A stretch of 42,368 bases of DNA from Symbiodinium natans (GCA_905221605.1 CAJNDS010000443.1:97501-139868), one strand, 5' to 3'; positions 32,681 to 41,400 are shown, counted from the stretch's first letter. Notes: generated by a model not told the origin, from the letters alone. Numbers and translations are program-made.

Positions 32681-33592
32681 ATGAGTGAGAAACAAAAAAT
32701 TATTAATGATGTATATTTTGATCGCGCGGGGTTTGGCTCAAAAAGCCGGACTTTAGAAGAAGCACGGGAGAAAGATAAAACAATCACAATGTCTGATATT
32801 AACGAGTTTTTTAGGAAGAATGTTGATCAAAAGCGTAAGCCCGTCGGTTCAAACAGCTTTGTCGCCCCCCATTCAGCATATGAGTATCAGATGGATTTAT
32901 TTTTTATCAACGACTTGAAAGATCAAAAATTTAGAGTAGGGATGTTAATGATTGACATCTTTGATAAGTTTATGCATGTCGTGGCAATTAAAGGTAAGAA
33001 AGAAGAAGATTTAGCTAGTGGGATGATTGAGTGCTTAAATAAGATGGGAAAGAAGCCAAAAATAATTTATACAGACGACGAGGGAGCAATGAACAAGGAG
33101 GCAATACAAACGTATTTACAGGAACAGAACATAGAACACCACAGAACCAGGGCGCATCCAAATTTTAGCGAGAGAGCTATTAGGACCTTTAAAGATTTGT
33201 TATATCGTCGTGTTGAAGCCGATCAGAAAAAGGGTAAAGATAATATTCAGTGGCCGGATTATATTTTTGAAATATTATTAACATACAATAATAAAATGAA
33301 ACATTCCGCTACTGGCTTCGCCCCAAAGGATGCCAGAAAACCGAGCAACGAATTAAAAGTTAAACTGCATTTAAATATGAATGCTAAACGAAATCGGGTC
33401 TATCCCGAGGTTGAGGTTTCAGACGAAGTAAGAATATTCAGGAAAAAGAAACCGAATGAAAAAGAGAGAGTGGGCAATTTCAGCCAAAATGTTTATACCA
33501 TAGAAAAAATTGATGAAAAGCTGGGCCAAAAATATTATTATGTTGAAGGAAATGATAGAGCGTATTTACGCTTTGAGTTGTTAAAAGTTTAA
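32681..33592 (+). CDS. rve-family (retroviral/polinton-type) integrase
   Basis: A 303-residue intact protein. The catalytic core shows the expected order of acidic residues: Asp72 in YQMDLFFIND, Asp132 in IIYTDDEGA and Glu164 in PNFSERAIRTFK, followed by KDLLYRR. The C-terminal domain (residues about 230-303: VSDEVRIFRKK, QNVYTIEKI, YYVEGNDRAY) resembles the SH3-like DNA-binding end of these enzymes. No N-terminal HHCC zinc finger is evident. It would join viral ends to host DNA with short target duplications. It is one of the genes that remains open. Confidence 0.9.
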   Translation: MSEKQKIINDVYFDRAGFGSKSRTLEEAREKDKTITMSDINEFFRKNVDQKRKPVGSNSFVAPHSAYEYQMDLFFINDLKDQKFRVGMLMIDIFDKFMHVVAIKGKKEEDLASGMIECLNKMGKKPKIIYTDDEGAMNKEAIQTYLQEQNIEHHRTRAHPNFSERAIRTFKDLLYRRVEADQKKGKDNIQWPDYIFEILLTYNNKMKHSATGFAPKDARKPSNELKVKLHLNMNAKRNRVYPEVEVSDEVRIFRKKKPNEKERVGNFSQNVYTIEKIDEKLGQKYYYVEGNDRAYLRFELLKV

Positions 33593-33663
33593 TTTTCTTT
33601 TGATAACACATTTTCTTAAGAAAAACACCTAAAGAAATAACACCTATACATATTAACAGGGAA

Positions 33664-34020
33664 ATGTTCACTCAGAAAGAACAGGATGAAATCATAAATA
33701 ACTTCTTAGATGTTATCAAGGTTAGCGATTACATCAGGGAAAGTAGGGGAAAGAGGGATAAGTGTAAATGTAAGGATTGTAAGAAACATGATCATTATTG
33801 CACTTTTTACGAATTGTCACTACCAGAAAATATTATTAATAATATCTATGCCTTTACTTATCGGTATTATACATGCGAAAAGACTAAAGATAAAGAGGAA
33901 AAATAGAAGAACGACTTGAAGCGAATGATTTATGTTTATATGATGTTGATAAGCTTATCTTAAGTTTAAATCGCACATTCCCGTTATATGATTCATTTAA
34001 GCATGTGGGAGTGGAGTGAG
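33664..34020 (+). pseudogene. small Cys/His-rich viral protein, frameshift in an A5 run
   Basis: The first frame (33664-33906) encodes 80 residues with CKCKDCKKHDHYC near residues 34-46, a likely zinc site, and ends at TAG. A coding-like continuation lies one frame away and runs to TGA at 34018-34020 (IEERLEANDLCLYDVDK, then LILSLNRTFPLYDSF). The two join if the A run at 33899-33903 had one more base, giving about 118 residues. This is the last viral gene on the right; composition turns GC-rich immediately after it. Family not recognised. Confidence 0.6.
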
Positions 34021-34281
34021 TTTGGGGTTGGGGTAGGGTCGGGATTATTTTGCGTTGTATTCTTGTCTTATGTGCTTCGCAAAGAGTGTACCCGCAGCAC
34101 TGGTGGAGGTAGAAGTGGATCTCGTTGTAACGCTCGGTGCTGTCAGGCTCGTCATCGGACTCCTTCACGGAATGGAGGCAGGTTGGAGCATCGTTGGCTC
34201 TGAGCATGCTCCGCTGACACACTCGCTGGTGTTGTTGGCCACTCCGCTCAGTTTTGACACGTCCAACACATACCATTTCGG
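34021..34281. other. start of GC-rich host-like segment
   Basis: Composition changes abruptly here from AT-rich to GC-rich. The segment opens with TTTGGGGTTGGGGTAGGG (34021-34038), a telomere-like G-rich run, then continues as the 3' flank of the minus-strand membrane-protein gene. No viral frame or poly(A) tract is seen. Confidence 0.6.
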
Positions 34282-35712
34282 TTATGCATTGTCTCTGATC
34301 AATTGCGATTCACGCTGTACAGGAAGATAAACGGAGGGACAGCAGCAACTTGAGCAGCAATCTTGGAGGTTGCCGAGCACACACCTGAGGCACTCATGAA
34401 ATTTGACAAACGCTATATGACAGAGGGGAATCGCGAAGAAAAGAATGCATGTAGTATAGAAAGCCAAACTGAAAGTTACAAGGATCAGGTGGTCCAGTAC
34501 TGGCCCAGTGTCAGGCTCAGAGGAGTCTGGCTTTGCCATCTCCCGCCCAGTAAATGAAAAAAACAGCGTCGCAAGCATGATACACGTTATTGAGCCTTCG
34601 TATTTCTGGCCCATGCTCATCTGAGCTGTTCTCCTCTCCACATCATAGAAGTCCTGCAGATTGGGAGCATAGAAGTCCTGCACACGCCAATGCCCAACTT
34701 TCTCGATCAAGCGCCAAGATTTTCCCTGGTCCGGCATAGAAACGAAAAGGCTAAGACTGGCACCAACTGCCAGGTTGAGTACCATGCTTGTCTTGGTGTC
34801 TGCTGACTCTGCAGAGCTTGCCCGGAGCAGCGCAAAGCATTGCACCATGGTGACCAAAAAGGTCTCGATAAATTCTGCTGCCTTGAGCTCGTGCAAACCT
34901 TTCGTTGCAAAGCCTTGGGCAAGGCTCTGGGCCATGGCTTTGGCACCACAGATCTGGAAAGGGTCCATCAGCTCAACAATTGCAAATGCAACGCCCGTCA
35001 GTGCCGCTGCCGCATAGAAAGGTTGTCCGCATCTCACGAAGGTGATGATAGACAGCGCATCCAGGGTTGGTTCCAACGACTGGCAGACCGCTGACAAACC
35101 CAAGCTCCATTCGGAGGCCTCGCGGTCTGAGCCGACGGAAATGCAGCAAAAAGGTGCCTTGCAGTGTCCAGAGCTGAAGGGCCCGTCCTTCTGGATGCTG
35201 TCCTGTTTCGGACCCAGGCTGCAATGCTGTTTGGGGGTGATCTTCCAAAAATAGATGAGCCACACGAAGCTGACGCAGCCGTAGGCAAACGAAGCCATGT
35301 AAGCATACACGGGAGAAGGCAGAAGCCAAAGTCCCCATGAAGCTGTCTCCACTTTCAAACACATGAAGATCACACTACTTATGGATGGGTCCATCACGTA
35401 ACTCCAGCCGAGGAAGTACACGGAGCCAGGGCTAAGCAAGAAGAGTTCAAGATGACTCCTGGGACCAAGGCTCTCATGACACCAGGGAAGGCATTCATCA
35501 GCTATGGATGTATTCGGCACAAGGTCTGTGGCCACTATGCGTGAGCAGTTTAGCGGCACGGCAGAGTTGTTGTTGAACACATCTTCCCACGAAGGCTGCT
35601 GGTACCATCTCTTCAGCTTGGGTTCCACGTTTAGAAAGATCGACAGAGTCCCCATATTCCAAAAGAAGAGCAGGAGAGCCACCACTGCAGACTTCAATCC
35701 AGGGTTGACCAT
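34282..35712 (-). CDS. host-like multi-pass membrane protein inside the PLV
   Basis: I take ATG 35710-35712 (MVNPGLKSAVVALLLFFW) as the start, giving 476 residues; the frame is open to 35904 but begins there with GTG after a stop. It has about eight hydrophobic segments, for example VALLLFFWNMGTLSIFL, VYAYMASFAYGCVSFVW, FYAAAALTGVAFAIVEL, TSMVLNLAVGASLSLFV and LDHLILVTFSLAFYTTCIL. A luminal-type Cys pair (CLPWC) and a Cys-rich C-tail (DCCSSCCCP) are present. Codon use is GC-rich, unlike the viral genes, and no intron interrupts over 1.4 kb. I do not recognise a family; a transporter or receptor-like protein is only a guess. Confidence 0.65.
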   Translation of the reverse strand: MVNPGLKSAVVALLLFFWNMGTLSIFLNVEPKLKRWYQQPSWEDVFNNNSAVPLNCSRIVATDLVPNTSIADECLPWCHESLGPRSHLELFLLSPGSVYFLGWSYVMDPSISSVIFMCLKVETASWGLWLLPSPVYAYMASFAYGCVSFVWLIYFWKITPKQHCSLGPKQDSIQKDGPFSSGHCKAPFCCISVGSDREASEWSLGLSAVCQSLEPTLDALSIITFVRCGQPFYAAAALTGVAFAIVELMDPFQICGAKAMAQSLAQGFATKGLHELKAAEFIETFLVTMVQCFALLRASSAESADTKTSMVLNLAVGASLSLFVSMPDQGKSWRLIEKVGHWRVQDFYAPNLQDFYDVERRTAQMSMGQKYEGSITCIMLATLFFSFTGREMAKPDSSEPDTGPVLDHLILVTFSLAFYTTCILFFAIPLCHIAFVKFHECLRCVLGNLQDCCSSCCCPSVYLPVQRESQLIRDNA

Positions 35713-35987
35713 CTTCGTGTTTGGGACAGGATGGCAGGCGGACCCTGCTACCCAGTTGCTACTGTCGAGCCTGTGCAAGCTGCGACCCAGGCAACAAGTC
35801 TTTGCTACAATGGATGCGGCAGCTTGGACGTCTACAGACGGGCAAATTACTTTCCCGGCACTGGACTGGATCCACAGCACAATAGCGCTTGTTCTTGTTC
35901 CCACGGGTCAGTCCTTCATTCCTCGCGTTGGTAGATGGCGCATTTGTTGTCGATGAACGCTGTCACGCAAGGAAGCCACACTCAAGA
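35713..35987. other. 5' side of the host-like gene, up to the right terminal repeat
   Basis: GC-rich sequence. The reading frame of the membrane protein stays open to 35904 without an ATG, so this may be the rest of a 5' exon or a leader. I looked for a spliced-leader relic on the minus strand before the gene and found none. Confidence 0.45.
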
Positions 35988-36302
35988 CTACAACCCCAAA
36001 CTCCGAACCTAAAACCAAATTCTACGAGAACCCCCCTGCCCAGTTTGGCTAATAATAACACCTTCGAGAATATAGATGGGGTAGTTGGTTATTCCTATAC
36101 TTGTATTGATAATGGGGAAGTAGTAATGATATATTGGGTGGGGTGTAGGGGGGAGTATAGGAATGATCATCTAATGGGGGAAGTAGTAGTGATATATCGG
36201 TGAAGTGTAGGGGGGAGTATAGGAATGATCATCTAATGGGTTGGCGGTGGCATTATTACCCAAACTGGGAATGCCTATCCCTAACTTTAAGCCCCCCTTT
36301 AA
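35988..36302 (-). repeat. right terminal inverted repeat of the PLV
   Basis: In reverse complement this matches the left repeat almost throughout, including the outer GTTAGGGATAGGCATTCCCA, two copies of the CCCATTAGATGATCATTCCT unit, GGAATAACCA...CCCCATCTAT, and the inner GGTTCTCGTAGAATTTGGTT. Differences are mostly single substitutions, so the two repeats have drifted. The inner edge is G-rich and telomere-like (GGAGTTTGGGGTTG on the minus strand). A spurious glycine-rich frame crosses it. Confidence 0.95.
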
Positions 36303-36492
36303 GCCCCCCTTAGGCCCCCCTTCAAAGGGGTCCCTGCAAAGGGGGTCCCTTCGGGGAGGGGGGGGGGGGCAAAGGGTCAAAGCCCTTAAGCCCCCCCTTA
36401 AACCCCCCCGCCCCCCCTTAAGCCCCCCCTTAAGCCCCCCCTTAAGCCCCCCCTTTAAGCCCCCCTTAAGCCCCCCCCTTAAGCCCCCCAAG
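36283..36492. repeat. TTAAGCCCCCC simple repeat abutting the virus end
   Basis: Many imperfect units of TTAAGCCCCCC (10-13 bases), broken at 36310-36375 by a GGGGTCCCT-rich block. The first unit or two overlap the outer edge of the right terminal repeat, and the left end has one or two matching GGGGGGCTTAAG units. It is unclear whether the array belongs to the viral terminus or to the host target. Confidence 0.8.
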
Positions 36493-36865
36493 GTTGCTGT
36501 TGACACTTCTCCTGCACAGGCAAGCAGAGAGGCTGTCGCTAGCAGAGAAGCTGTAGAGGTTGTTGCTTTGGACAGCCCAGCAAGCGAGCTCTTTAGCGAG
36601 CTCTTTGACGGCGAGTGAAAGAATCTGGTTTGTCCGTTTGCGCTGTTTAGGGCAGGGTTTGGGTTTTCAAGGGTCCAAACCCCCCTCCCCACCCCCCTTT
36701 TCACCAAACTCCCCCACTCCCCCCCACTCCCACTCCTTCCACCCCCCAACTCCCCACTCCCCCCCACTCCCCCCCCTCCTTCGCTCGCTCCCACCCACTC
36801 CCCTCCCCCCCACTCCCCCATTCCCCTCCCTCCCCCACTCCACTTCAAGCCCTCTCTGGTGCCCA
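36493..36865. other. low-complexity C-rich spacer
   Basis: Mixed sequence to about 36670, including a duplicated AGCAGAGA-GGCTGTCGCT/AGCAGAGAAGCTGT element and GCGAGCTCTTTA repeats, then pyrimidine-rich CCCCCACTCCC runs to 36850. Long Pro/Ser or Gly-rich frames here are artefacts. Confidence 0.6.
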
Positions 36866-37012
36866 TAGCACCGCCCAGGCCCCTTCCATTTGCTTAAAGC
36901 ACCGCCCAGGCCCCTTCCATTTGCTTATAGCACCGCCTTCCATTTGCTTACAGCACCGCCCAGGCCCCTTCCATTTGCTTAACGCACCGCCCAGGCCCCT
37001 TCCATTTGCTTA
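36866..37012 (+). repeat. 31-bp tandem repeat, five units
   Basis: Five units of AGCACCGCCCAGGCCCCTTC plus CATTTGCTTA, each 31 bases. The third unit (36928-36950) lacks eight bases. The array ends at the point where copia homology begins, with a shared TAGC at the junction. Confidence 0.92.
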
Positions 37013-37015
37013 TAG

Positions 37016-38196
37016 CTGTCTACGATTGGAGGCATCGAGACAATGAATGGCAACGGCGTGGCCGATTAGTTGCCCGCGAGGTTACATGGTTGGGGTCAAC
37101 GGATATCGCAACGCTATTTTCTCCAACGGGAGTTGCAAGCACAGTGAAGTTGCTCTCAGCAATGTTTGTGTCGTCGAACGACCACATACTCGGAAGCATT
37201 GACGTAGGAGATGCCTACTTGATGGTAGAACAAGAAGAGCCAACAGTCGTCGAAGTCGACGGAAAATACTATGAACTCGGATTCACGTTGCCAGGGCAAC
37301 GGATAGGATCAAGCGCATGGTTCAACAAGCTGAAAGGATACCTCGAAGAGTATGGACTCAAATCCGACGAAGGACTACCAGCTTTGTTTTACAGGAGACA
37401 AGAAAAGGGAAAGGCTGGAATGGTTGTGTTGTCACACGTTGACGACATGGAACTGTACGCAACGGAGAAAGGGTTTCAAGGATTGATCGAGTTTCTGAGA
37501 AAGAAGAAGTTGAAGATCAAAGTCGAAGGATCGTTGCGAGAGCAAGAAGGTTCAATGAGTTTTCTGAAGAGAGGATTCAGCGCAGTGAACGATGGAGATG
37601 TTGAGATCACGATGAATTCCAAGTACATCGAAGGATTGACCGAAGTGTTGGAGTTGGAAAATTCGTATCCAAAGAAATTGCCATGCCCAGCGGACATTGG
37701 AAGGGCAATGCAAGCGAAGAAAGGAGGAATGGACCCGCTATTGGAAGCGGATCACCACACGTACAGGAAAGGTGTAGGTATACTGTTGTACTTAGCACCG
37801 GAACGGCCCGATCTGATGTATGTGCTGAAGAAACTTTCAACGAAGCTAGCAGCGCCTGTGGAAGCAGACATGGAACTGCTGAGGCATGCTGCGAAGTATC
37901 TGAAAGGTACACCTGATGTGTCGCTGATACACAAGAAGAGTTATCCAGGAAGAAATTTCATCGAAGAGCGAAATGAGAGAAAAGATGAAGAAGTTGAGAG
38001 AAATGTCTATGAGCAAGAGTCACTGTTGGAGATAGTGACGGATTCTGATTGGGCAGCGGATCGAGAGTCAAGACAAAGTGTATCGTGTGGAGCAATCATG
38101 CTGAATGGAAATTTGATTCATTTTCAAAGCAAGCGACAGAAGAGCATAGCTCTCAGCTCATGCGAAGCGGAGACTATCGCCGCAACGTCATTCTGA
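37016..38196 (+). pseudogene. Ty1/copia-type reverse transcriptase and RNase H, 5'-truncated
   Basis: About 390 codons with copia-type motifs: RRGRLVAREVTW and FSPTGVASTVKLL near the start, IDVGDAYL in the palm, VLSHVDDMELY as the YVDD-box equivalent, then ILLYLAPERPDLMYVLKKLS and HAAKYLKGTPDV. RNase H begins with EIVTDSDWAADRESRQSVSC and continues to SSCEAETIA. The frame stops at TGA 38194-38196. Protease, integrase and gag parts are missing upstream, where a tandem repeat takes over, so this is a 5'-truncated relic. Confidence 0.9.
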
Positions 38197-38506
38197 AGGA
38201 GTGTTTCTGAAGGCACTGTTGACAAGAATCCTCGGAAAAGAACCAAAGATGGTGATGTATTCAGATTCGAGCAGTCCAAGACAACTGATTGCTCGGAAAG
38301 GTCTTGGGAAAGCACGACATCTCGACGTTGATCTGCTATGGATCCAGAGTATCCTGAGGTTGATCATCAAAGCGATCAAAGGAAAGGACAACCCAGCTGA
38401 TTTGGGAACAAAGAGTTTAAGCAAAGACAAGATCCGAAAGTACATGACAAGCCTCGGATATGTAGGAGAGTTTGTGGACCAAGAAGAAGTTGAAAAAAAT
38501 GTACAA
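38192..38506 (+). pseudogene. copia RNase H C-terminal part, shifted one base
   Basis: Continues the preceding frame after a one-base shift near 38192. GLGKARHLDVDLLWIQS and KGKDNPADLGTKSLSKDKI are the conserved end of copia RNase H. Reading reaches the codons for EKNVQ at 38492-38506, where a 2.9-kb insertion interrupts it; the frame then resumes after the second copy of the same 15 bases at 41401. Confidence 0.85.
38492..38506 (+). repeat. target-site duplication, left copy
   Basis: GAAAAAAATGTACAA, identical to 41401-41415. In both places it lies in the same reading frame of the copia relic. It begins with a run of A, as is common where LINE-type machinery nicks the target. Confidence 0.75.
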
Positions 38507-38662
38507 TGGCTCAAGTCTCGGCTCAACCCCGGTGGGGTGCGCAGGTAGTGAGCTGTTCGGTGGCCTGGAGGCTGTACCTAAGGGTGGGCTCCAACAGGAC
38601 TCAAACCGAAACCACTGTGTTTGCTCGGTAGTTCTGCCAGCCACATAGCTGCCTGTGTACGG

Positions 38663-38798
38663 CCTCGCCGAGTGCTGAGGGAACTTTCGACCTCTCTGCT
38701 GAGGGTGTTGTCGGCCTCGCCTGTGCTGAGGATTGTGGTAAGTCTTCGGCCTCGCTTCGGCAGAGGGACAACATAGTTCGGCCTCACTACGGTTGAGG
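38663..38798 (+). repeat. hairpin cluster A (four intact copies)
   Basis: Copies at 38663-38680 (loop CGAGT), 38715-38731 (CTGT), 38750-38766 (TTCG) and 38782-38798 (TACG). Plan: CCTC, then GC or AC, loop, then GC or GT, one unpaired base (T; A in the third), then GAGG. The first three use GC/GC, the fourth AC/GT. Each is preceded by CGG. A weaker copy with only the CCTC/GAGG stem lies at 38691-38704. Confidence 0.8.
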
Positions 38799-39609
38799 AA
38801 ACACCTCCTGGAACTGAGGTGCAAGAAGATAGCAGAACTGTGCGAGCGAATCGGGTTCCGAGGCCTTAACTTCCTTTGCAGGAACAGGGCCCCGTCTCAA
38901 CCCCAGTTTTCCGTTCGTAAGCTATCGGCGAGCACAGTGGACGGCCTGCCCTGGACAGTGTGCCACACGCCAAAGAGACTTGCTGCAAGGCAGACGGAGG
39001 GCGACGGACCATGCCGGCAATTGCATGCTGTGTTTTTGCATGGTCACACCAGGGGCGTCGTGAAGGGCTCTTCCTGGAACTGTCGCAGTCATATCGTATC
39101 CACTTTGTCCGTCGCACCAGGAGAGGCAACATCGCCTGGGGCAGCTGTGGGAATTGGAATGTCCAAAGAAGCCTGAATGCAGCGAACCTCCACCTGCAGC
39201 TTCGGAACTTCCGATGCTGTGAAGATGCGAGGCTTTGGAACATCGATTTCTATGTCGATCCCACAAACCCATCCCTGATGATTGATGGCAGCGGACGTGT
39301 AATCAGGTACCTGGGTAGGCTGGTGATTATGGTGTATGGCCCTGATGTGTCGAGAAGGATGCTGGCCTTGTCGGAAGATGACGAGGAATGGATGCTCCTT
39401 TGAGGTGATGAAACGTCGCCGGCCAGTAACCAGGCAAGTGGATTGAATTGCGAGCACAGCCTCGCCATTAAGGGCCATGTGAGGGCAAACCCGAATGCAA
39501 GCTTAGCTTGCCGGAATGAGGGTGATTAACATACCCTCGCATCACAATGCTTTCAGAACCCGAGAAACCAGCGGTGATGCCATGTGAGGCTATGCAAGGG
39601 CAGTTTCGG

Positions 39610-39758
39610 CCTCGCTATGCTGGAGAAAGGTTCGGCCTCGCCTCGGCTGAGGGAATGGTTGGTTCGGCCTCGCCACGGCTGAGGGAACAACAGAAGGGTT
39701 GCGAAAACGCCTCGCTGATGAAACGGTGCATGATGCTCCGGCCTCGCATCAGCTGAGG
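39610..39758 (+). repeat. hairpin cluster B (three intact copies, one decayed)
   Basis: Copies at 39636-39652 (loop CTCG), 39668-39684 (CACG) and 39742-39758 (ATCA), all with inner stem GC/GC and an unpaired T before GAGG. The copy at 39610-39625 has a TAT loop and GGAG in place of GAGG. TTCGGCCTCGC or CCGGCCTCGC opens each. Confidence 0.8.
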
Positions 39759-40040
39759 GAGAATGATAACAAGCAGTTCCAGCAACAGATGCCGCAAGGG
39801 CACCAGAGGGACTGAGAATTGCGAGCATGACATGGAATGGGCAGGCCGGGCACATTGGTCTGCCGGAATTGAGTCCTAGAGACTCTGGAAGCACTGCATG
39901 CAGCTGGGATGGCTGATGCTACTGGGCGCAAAGCGGTCAAGAAGCTTGAAGCATAGACTCCGCGGTGCCGGTGTGTCGGAGCAATTGATTGTAGACAACC
40001 GCAGCCCAGCAGTGCTCAATCAAACACAGCAATCATTCGG

Positions 40041-40059
40041 CCTCGACTTCGGTCTGAGG
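40041..40059 (+). repeat. hairpin copy with three-base inner stem
   Basis: CCTC-GAC-TTCG-GTC-T-GAGG. The inner stem is extended to three pairs (GAC/GTC) while the loop stays four bases and the unpaired T is kept, which is strong support for the fold. Confidence 0.8.
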
Positions 40060-40400
40060 GAATGTGTGAAATGGATAAAAGAGCAAACTCCAGAATATGG
40101 ATGAGGGACGCTGGCCAGGCATGGAGGCCAGCAAAGGGCAGATACCAGCATTGCAATGGAGAAGCCTCGAGTCCCAATGGGCAGTGAACTTTGTGATGAG
40201 GAATACGTCGACTGGTGAGTAAGTGCGAGAAAGCCAGGGCGATGCTGGGGAGAACAGCAAGGCACGGTTAGTAAGTGCGAGAACACCGGAGCTGCTGAGA
40301 ACCCTGGATTAGCCGGGACGTATCCGTGGAGGCGTCGTTGTCGCTGCTTTCAAAAAGCCCACAAGTACCAAGCAAGCAGCTAATCCGTGGTAGTAGTGGG

Positions 40401-40417
40401 CCTCACTTTGGTTGAGG
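40401..40417 (+). repeat. hairpin copy, AC/GT inner stem
   Basis: CCTC-AC-TTTG-GT-T-GAGG, preceded by GGG and followed by GTA. Same plan as the other copies. Confidence 0.75.
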
Positions 40418-40889
40418 GTAATCGACTCCCAAGTGAGAGTATGGAGTTTTGGTGGCAAACAAAAGAACCAGCCAACTGTCTTTGGAACAATGGCTACGGC
40501 TGGATTGGAGAATGTCAAGTCTCACAATGGATAGCGGCCTCGTACATAATACCCTCGCAGGCAGGGTGGGTTTGACCAGGTAGTCGGCACCTTGCCCGGC
40601 CCCCTGTCAGGCGCCTGTACCGGCCACCTGTTGAAGGTGTGTGGCGTGGGGTCACCGGTGCGTAGCGGCGATTTCGGTCGCTTAGCGTCCTCCAGCCTAA
40701 AAAGGGGTATGTTTGGGCAGGTACTTCACCTGGTCCTCCTGCTTGGCTCGTGTTGGAGATGTGTGAATCGAGGGCATGGATCCGTCAAGGTGAGATGACG
40801 AGACAGTGCAGAATTGGGCCTCAATCAATATGGAACGGTCTATGGGGATTGACCACCCCGCTGGTAGAGGGATAGCGGCCTCTGAGAAT

Positions 40890-41310
40890 CGGAGGGCATG
40901 GATCACCTCCCGGCAAAAGTCACAGGAAGTATGCCCTGTGCATGCAAGAGGCAGCCACCATGACCAGAGTCTATGAACATGGGCCATGACCTGGTTTGAA
41001 GATTGTCCGGCCTCACTACGGTTGAGGGCTATGGTTCGCAAGAACTAGGGCAGGAAATACGACTCGGCGTGAGCCGAGCATATGGGTCTAAAACTGACCA
41101 GCTTCGGTCGAAGGATGGCGTTCCCCACCAACGAGGGCATGGATCACCTCCCGAAGGAAACAAAGAGACATCTATGCAAGCATACAGGCACTTTGCCTTG
41201 ACCAAAGTCCTTGAAGCCACGGCCACGACTTGGTCAAATGGAATTCCGGCCTCACTTTGGTTGAGGGTAGCGGTACGTCAAAACCGAGGACAAGGAATGA
41301 GAGGGGGAAC
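40890..41310 (+). repeat. diverged 240-bp tandem duplication with hairpins
   Basis: GAGGGCATGGATCACCTCCC occurs near 40891 and again near 41131, and sequence similarity continues through ATGACC...TGGTTTGA / TTGACC...TGGTCAAA to hairpins at 41011-41027 (AC-TACG-GT) and 41250-41266 (AC-TTTG-GT), 239 bases apart. A shorter related start (GAGGGCATGGATCC) lies near 40770. A separate perfect 6-bp hairpin with a GTGA loop lies at 41063-41078. Confidence 0.7.
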
Positions 41311-41400
41311 TTACCGGCAGTTTCACCCCAGTTTTAGTAAGCTTTTGTTTCACTTGAACCCACAGCCCCTTCGGGTGGCCACGCCTCGCAGCGTGCAGAC

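Larger units (their letters stand above)
16434..36302. mobile_element. endogenous polinton-like virus, about 19.9 kb
   Basis: The element is defined by matching inverted repeats of about 310 bp at its two ends and by a sharp fall in GC content between them. It carries a PLV gene set: packaging ATPase, double-jelly-roll major capsid protein, rve-type integrase, polymerase-helicase, lipase, S74 fibre, GIY-YIG nuclease and a DUF5754-like protein. Several genes carry single frameshifts or stops, so the copy is probably no longer productive. About 2 kb of GC-rich host-like DNA (roughly 34020-35985) lies inside the right terminal repeat. The absence of a recognised penton and maturation protease is odd for a complete PLV. 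Confidence 0.93.
38507..41400 (+). mobile_element. 2.9-kb retroposon-like insertion with hairpin repeats
   Basis: Bounded by the 15-bp direct repeat and inserted in a reading frame that continues exactly after removal of insert and one repeat copy. It starts TGGCTCAAG, the last nine bases of the dinoflagellate spliced leader. No poly(A) tail is visible except the A7 run of the duplicated target. No frame inside shows a known domain; frames of up to about 147 codons are unremarkable. It holds at least eleven compensated hairpins and a partial 240-bp duplication (near 40890 and 41131). I read it as a retroposed, trans-spliced and probably noncoding RNA; an unknown nonautonomous transposon is the alternative. 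Confidence 0.6.

Noticed and set aside
35107-35130. Another copy of the compensated hairpin
   Set aside because: CCTCGCGGTCTGAGCC lies in the membrane-protein coding region and lacks the paired GAGG end.
36171-36866. 231-codon Gly-rich frame and opposing Pro-rich frames
   Set aside because: They are translations of the terminal repeat and C-rich simple sequence.
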